Positions 58,501 through 64,000 of a DNA stretch of 64,000 nt are shown one piece after another (the stretch's first letter is position 1; each line of letters begins with the position of its first letter). The DNA is from Pyrenula massariospora (taxonomy: Eukaryota > Ascomycota > Eurotiomycetes > Pyrenulales > Pyrenulaceae). A model generated the notes under the pieces. It was not told where the DNA came from. It saw only the letters and a program-made list of their open reading frames with translations, and did no database searches. The stretch covers positions 124,001-188,000 of the forward strand of contig JAGFMI010000025.1 in the NCBI GenBank assembly GCA_021030905.1. Direction: 5' to 3'. The position numbers and the translations under genes are program-made.

Positions 58501-59979
58501 GCCACTGCGAACACCGCCATGGAGAGAGGGGAGGTCGCCGCGCTCAAGGGTGGTCTCACGAGATGCATTCCCTATCTGCACCGGCCGCGTCATACAAGGA
58601 AGCGCCTGCGGTCATGGAGGGTCGATGCATCTCCTGTTTGGACGGTCGATAATTCGGTACCTGGGTGACGTTGGGGGATCGTCAGCCTAGTCCGCCCCAG
58701 CGTGGCCCTTTGCCGCTAATCGCCTCATTCAGACACCCGAACCATACAACTAGGGATAGAGCGAGTCGCTGCACATTTTATATGATAAGCAACACGGAAT
58801 TTGCCTTGGTCATGATGCACAGCGCATATCCTCGGGCCTACTGGGACGCGCAGTGATCGTACTTATGCTGTACATCACACAGAGCGCAGCTATGGTCCTG
58901 AAACGAGTTTTGCAGCGAACACCAATTTTCTGGCGGATCTCCCTAATGTAGGTGAGTGTGCTCAAATTCTTACTTGACCGTTCAGTTCGAGAAATCATGA
59001 CCTTTGTGCTCCTCGGAGAAATACATACTGTGAATTATCCTCTCGCAGTGAAGCTGGAGCGACTTTCCCCTGATCGTCGCAGAGACAGCGATCTACATAC
59101 AGGTCATGCGAACCCACAGAAGAGCCCTGGCGTACGACTCCCCAGCAGCGCAACCGGATTTATACCATCAGCTATCTTGGCGCATGTCGAGGTTTATGTA
59201 TGAGTCGTAGTTCTATCCTAGTCCATTGTGTACCTGGCATGCTAACCGGTGCTCAACATATTTGAAAATGCTTGAGACACTAAAGGTAGGCGGAACTCTT
59301 CTTCAGTGGGCTTGACATGTTCAAGTGTCCACATATAGCATGTCTGTCACCGGCTACTTGACACTTTCTGGATGCGTATTCCGTTGCGCGTTCCTTTAAT
59401 TTATTAGATAGAGAAATGAAAAGCCGAAAGCGGTCTTAGCGACGGTTAGATTTTGAGGTCCCACTATGTCGTACCTCTTAGCGCATGTAATCTAGACATC
59501 TAGCAGTCGTTTACGGTTTCAATTTGAAAGTCCTAGTCCCTCATCAGCGTTGCGAAGAAGCGCGTTATTCGTCGCCCGTAGAGCCATGAAAAAGGGGGAA
59601 TAGGGGGTTGGGTAAGCGGCAAGTCTTGGCGAGCCATGTGTTCGCCTAAAACTTCCACTGGACTAGGTAATTAGAGAGCCGATTCATTCTTGGTCTTCAT
59701 CTTGAATTCAACTCCTAGTTCAACGCCTTCGCATCACTTCTAATGCCATTTCAGAAGGCGTCGCGAGACTGGTATAGTCTCCCTAGATCGCGCCTTTAGT
59801 ATCTACCTTGCTGCCTTTTTGTCCTCTTCCTGGCCATCGAGAGATCGAGGAGTACGACTTCCCTACCTGGCGTTACCACAGGATCCATGCAAAGTACGTC
59901 TTTTACTTGCCTCTAATTGCTTGATTGTACGCCTGAGAATAAGTAATTAGCTAGCTCTGTCAGACACGAGCGTGTTAAA
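55596..59979. other. Gene-poor 4.4 kb interval
   Basis: 3' flank of the NDT80-type gene followed by sequence without a convincing gene. Frames at 55636-56061 and 57551-57838 (with a hydrophilic stretch FEQGLRNDDDMLDIQEQEAR) are the most protein-like, but neither has a recognised family or supporting splice sites. Confidence 0.35.
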
Positions 59980-60340
59980 ATGTCTCTCTGGTCGTACGTA
60001 CCCACCCAGTCTTCCCCGGTCTCCGAACCAACTCCAACATTACCCTATTTTACACCCTTCGTCTTGCAACCACATCTCTGGCCTGATGCATATACATTCC
60101 TGACACTCTGATCTGACTATGCCGTGCTAAAAAATAATCCCCGCCTCTAGATCCTATACCTCTCTCCACCCCCGAACACGCCTCTTCTTCGGTCTTGGAT
60201 TGATCGCCAACGCCGGCCTGATGATGTACTTCCAGCCACAGATTGAGAGGGCACTAGGCCTACAGACGAGTGAGGAGGAGGTCAAGGCGGCGACAGCGGG
60301 GTGGGGTCTCAGGGTTGTTGAGAGGGAGAAGAAAAAATGA
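59980..60340 (+). CDS. 67-residue single-pass membrane protein, probably mitochondrial
   Basis: Model: join(59980..59993, 60151..60340), 67 residues. The first exon is only 14 bases (ATG to the second base of codon 5), then a 157 bp intron (GTACGT...CTCTAG, phase 2). The protein reads MSLWSSYTSLHPRTRLFFGL, then a short hydrophobic helix (FGLGLIANAGLMMYF, residues 18-32), then an acidic and basic tail. I recall short fungal proteins with the same plan (MSLW..., a turn LSPxTRLxxGxGLIAxA, one helix, then EExxGxTPTEEDxxxL); they look like inner-membrane or assembly-type mitochondrial proteins, but I know no assigned function. It is easy to miss because of its tiny first exon. Confidence 0.65.
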
Positions 60341-62435
60341 AGAATTGAGATTACATGATATTGTCTGATTGGAGAGACGAGTTGACAGACGATGAAGGGA
60401 ATCCTTGGGCTTAGGGAGTCGAGACGGAGTTCTCGAGATGAAACTTATCGACAATAGGCTCCATGTCTGCGGTTTCGATGTTCAAGCTGGCTGGCTCGGT
60501 CGTTGGGAGCCCAACGGAAAACTATCGAGCAACAGGGGACGTGCAGAGCAACGTATCTGACCGCGCCCAACCTTCCCGCCAAGCGACCTTCGGCTTACAC
60601 ATTCAAAAGCTCGGTATGGTCGTGTCCCTCTTACCCCAAGCCTGGCACGAAGCCGCGCGCACAGAACGACGCTATCCAAAGCATTTACACGTCGAGAGAG
60701 CGAATTGATCGGACCCGATCATGGCCAGATTGGAAAAATGCTCTTTTGCGAGCTATGAGACGGCGCTGCCCGTTTGATCTCGCGCAGCCTTACCAGACAT
60801 CTTTACAGACGGGAAATTCGAATTTGGTATCTCTCTGGGGATACCCGTCAGGAGCCTATTTCCCAAAACCTTCTTTCCGATCCCCAAACTATCCCCGTTG
60901 ACCGTCTGGGAAGAGGATACCCTTCTGTTCACCTCATGTATGTCTCCACGTTAGATAGCTTACAGCATCTCTTAGTCGGCAGCTGCTCGTTTTCACGTTC
61001 GTGCTCGTATTTTAAGCAAAGAAGGCAAGCGATAGCACCACCGAGTCGTAACCCTGCCCATCTCGCGGTCGGTATTTTGTTTTCTTGTCTACGGCTCTGG
61101 GTTTCGATATCGGTCCTGCAGTTATGAAATTCACAATCGTATTGCATCCAGCGCTCTATCTTTCAATTCCATCGTCCCTTTTTTCCCCCTCCCGCAGGAA
61201 TATCTGCATCGGATTTTAGATCTCACCTACGTATGTACGTCTCATGTTAGATCATTAAAATACATCTAAAGCTCTAGCTGTTTAACGTCTCAAGGTCCAT
61301 AGACCCTTGATTCTACCCCATTTCTCAGCGTCATTGCAAGAAATCGATCCCCTTTCGCTCCATCTTCTCAAGAAGGGGGGTCTGCCAGAAGACTGTCTTC
61401 CACACCATACCACAGAGACTCTAGCATCAATATCGACAACTCCCGGGCACAAGCCTCCCCCCTCCGCGGAAACCGATCGAGGCATGTCTTAGTCCGCTGG
61501 TTCTAAGGGGGCCGGGAGGTCGTGAAGCGGGGCCAGAACAGTGAAAGCTAGGGGGACCGGAAGCAAATTTCATACCACGCAATCTTGTGCCATGCAATGC
61601 TAGGTAGAGGTGAGATCGACAGATGTAAGGGGACTCTGGAGGAATGTGCGGAGAGCGCACGACGCAGCCAATACAGGGGGGGATGAAGCGTGAGAGGAGG
61701 AGGGGGGAACGTGGTGGCGCTGGGGTAAGTAAGGAACGAGGGGACGCTGAAGCTGGGGATGAACCAAAGATGACTTCGGTGATGGCGGGGATGGCGGCAC
61801 GGAACGGAGACAGAGGATTGGGGATGGACGCGAGAGATCACAGTGTTTCCGCTTGGCATCATCAGTGCGTCTGGGATGTAGCACTGCGTCTCGTTGCCTC
61901 GGGGGGATGGGGGTGTGTAAGGGCTGAAGAGATGAATGTGTTGACTAGGCGTGAAAGGGAGCGGTGATGCTGGTAGGGTCTGTAGCGATGGACCTTGTTT
62001 TAGTTCTAGACTTGCCTCATTGTGTCAGAATGTCTTTAACAATTCTCGGTAATCAGGTCTGATCTTGCATTTATGCTTCAGTAGAGAAAGAGTGTGTGTG
62101 GCTTCACACTTATCGGTCTTACAACGAGAACAGTCTGGCAAGTGATCGAGGTCTTCTCAAGGATATCAACGAAGGAAGGGATCGAAGTCATTTCATGATA
62201 CGTTTATATCTATAACCTGTGGTTTGATCGCAGGATTTTTTGTGCAAAGGAAAAAGACCGACAGCCGTATCGCAGTACCACAAAATAATGTTTCTGCCTA
62301 ATTCGTGTGTGAGTTCCTCCGTCACTCAAGTCTTCGGCTTCGATGAATAGAGCTCATGAAAGGGTCAGCGTCGCCACATCTCTCTCTAGATAGCACCTTC
62401 ATAATTTTCCGTCAAACGCGTGATACTATGCTTCT
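60341..62435. other. Intergenic, 2.1 kb, convergent
   Basis: Lies between the stop codons of the 67-residue protein gene (plus) and the glucose-6-phosphate isomerase gene (minus). The region 61.3-61.9 kb has strong purine/pyrimidine skew (G/A-rich on the plus strand), which opens long antisense frames of Pro/Ser/His. I see no gene. Confidence 0.4.

Positions 62436-64000
<1,565 letters not shown>

Noticed and set aside
61548-61967. Overlapping Pro/Ser-rich and Arg/Gly-rich frames on both strands
   Set aside because: Product of purine/pyrimidine skew, not of coding sequence.

Overview
The window is nuclear DNA of a filamentous ascomycete (Pezizomycotina). The evidence is short GT-AG introns of about 45-90 bp with CTAAC/CTGAC-type branch sites, fungal-type protein families (DUF3431, UNC93-like MFS, NDT80/PhoG factor, fungal choline oxidase) and no bacterial operon layout. 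Genes are sparse (roughly one per 3-4 kb, with gene-poor gaps up to about 9 kb). A lichen-type Lecanoromycete or a Eurotiomycete relative would fit, but I cannot fix the class. I saw no transposase, reverse transcriptase, rRNA or CRISPR.

The main theme is N-acetylglucosamine (GlcNAc). From left to right the window holds: a GH3-GNAT protein of the Ngs1 GlcNAc-sensor type (351-3328, -); divergent glucosamine-6-phosphate deaminase (4046-5284, +); an UNC93-like MFS transporter (26047-27672, -), which is a candidate GlcNAc permease; divergent GlcNAc-6-phosphate deacetylase (29039-30499, +); a divergent-type hexokinase that is the likely GlcNAc kinase (33374-35002, +); an NDT80/PhoG transcription factor of the RON1/Rep1 type (about 52238-55595, +); and at the right edge a partial glucose-6-phosphate isomerase (62436-64000, -). 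Together these cover sensing, transcription, uptake, phosphorylation, deacetylation, deamination to fructose-6-phosphate and entry into glycolysis. In many fungi the core of this set is compact; here it is spread over about 60 kb with unrelated genes between.

Nested in the left part is a second pathway: betaine aldehyde dehydrogenase (5649-7145, -) and choline oxidase (7845-9506, +), divergent from a shared 0.7 kb promoter. They make glycine betaine from choline. Both end in PTS1-like tripeptides (SKL and ARL), so both are predicted peroxisomal.

The rest: several small genes at 9.9-13.3 kb (one conserved 72-residue protein, two short Cys-rich CGH proteins, one small reading frame broken by a stop), a coiled-coil protein (13.7-15.4 kb), a Ser-rich single-pass membrane protein (20.6-21.7 kb), a DUF3431 type II membrane protein (22.9-24.1 kb), two long Ser/Pro-rich proteins of unknown function (37.5-42.8 kb), a 67-residue membrane protein with a 14-base first exon (59.98-60.34 kb), and two doubtful multi-exon genes (31.0-31.5 and 45.4-46.4 kb). 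Exon joins below were worked out by eye from splice consensus and frame; none has been tested against RNA.
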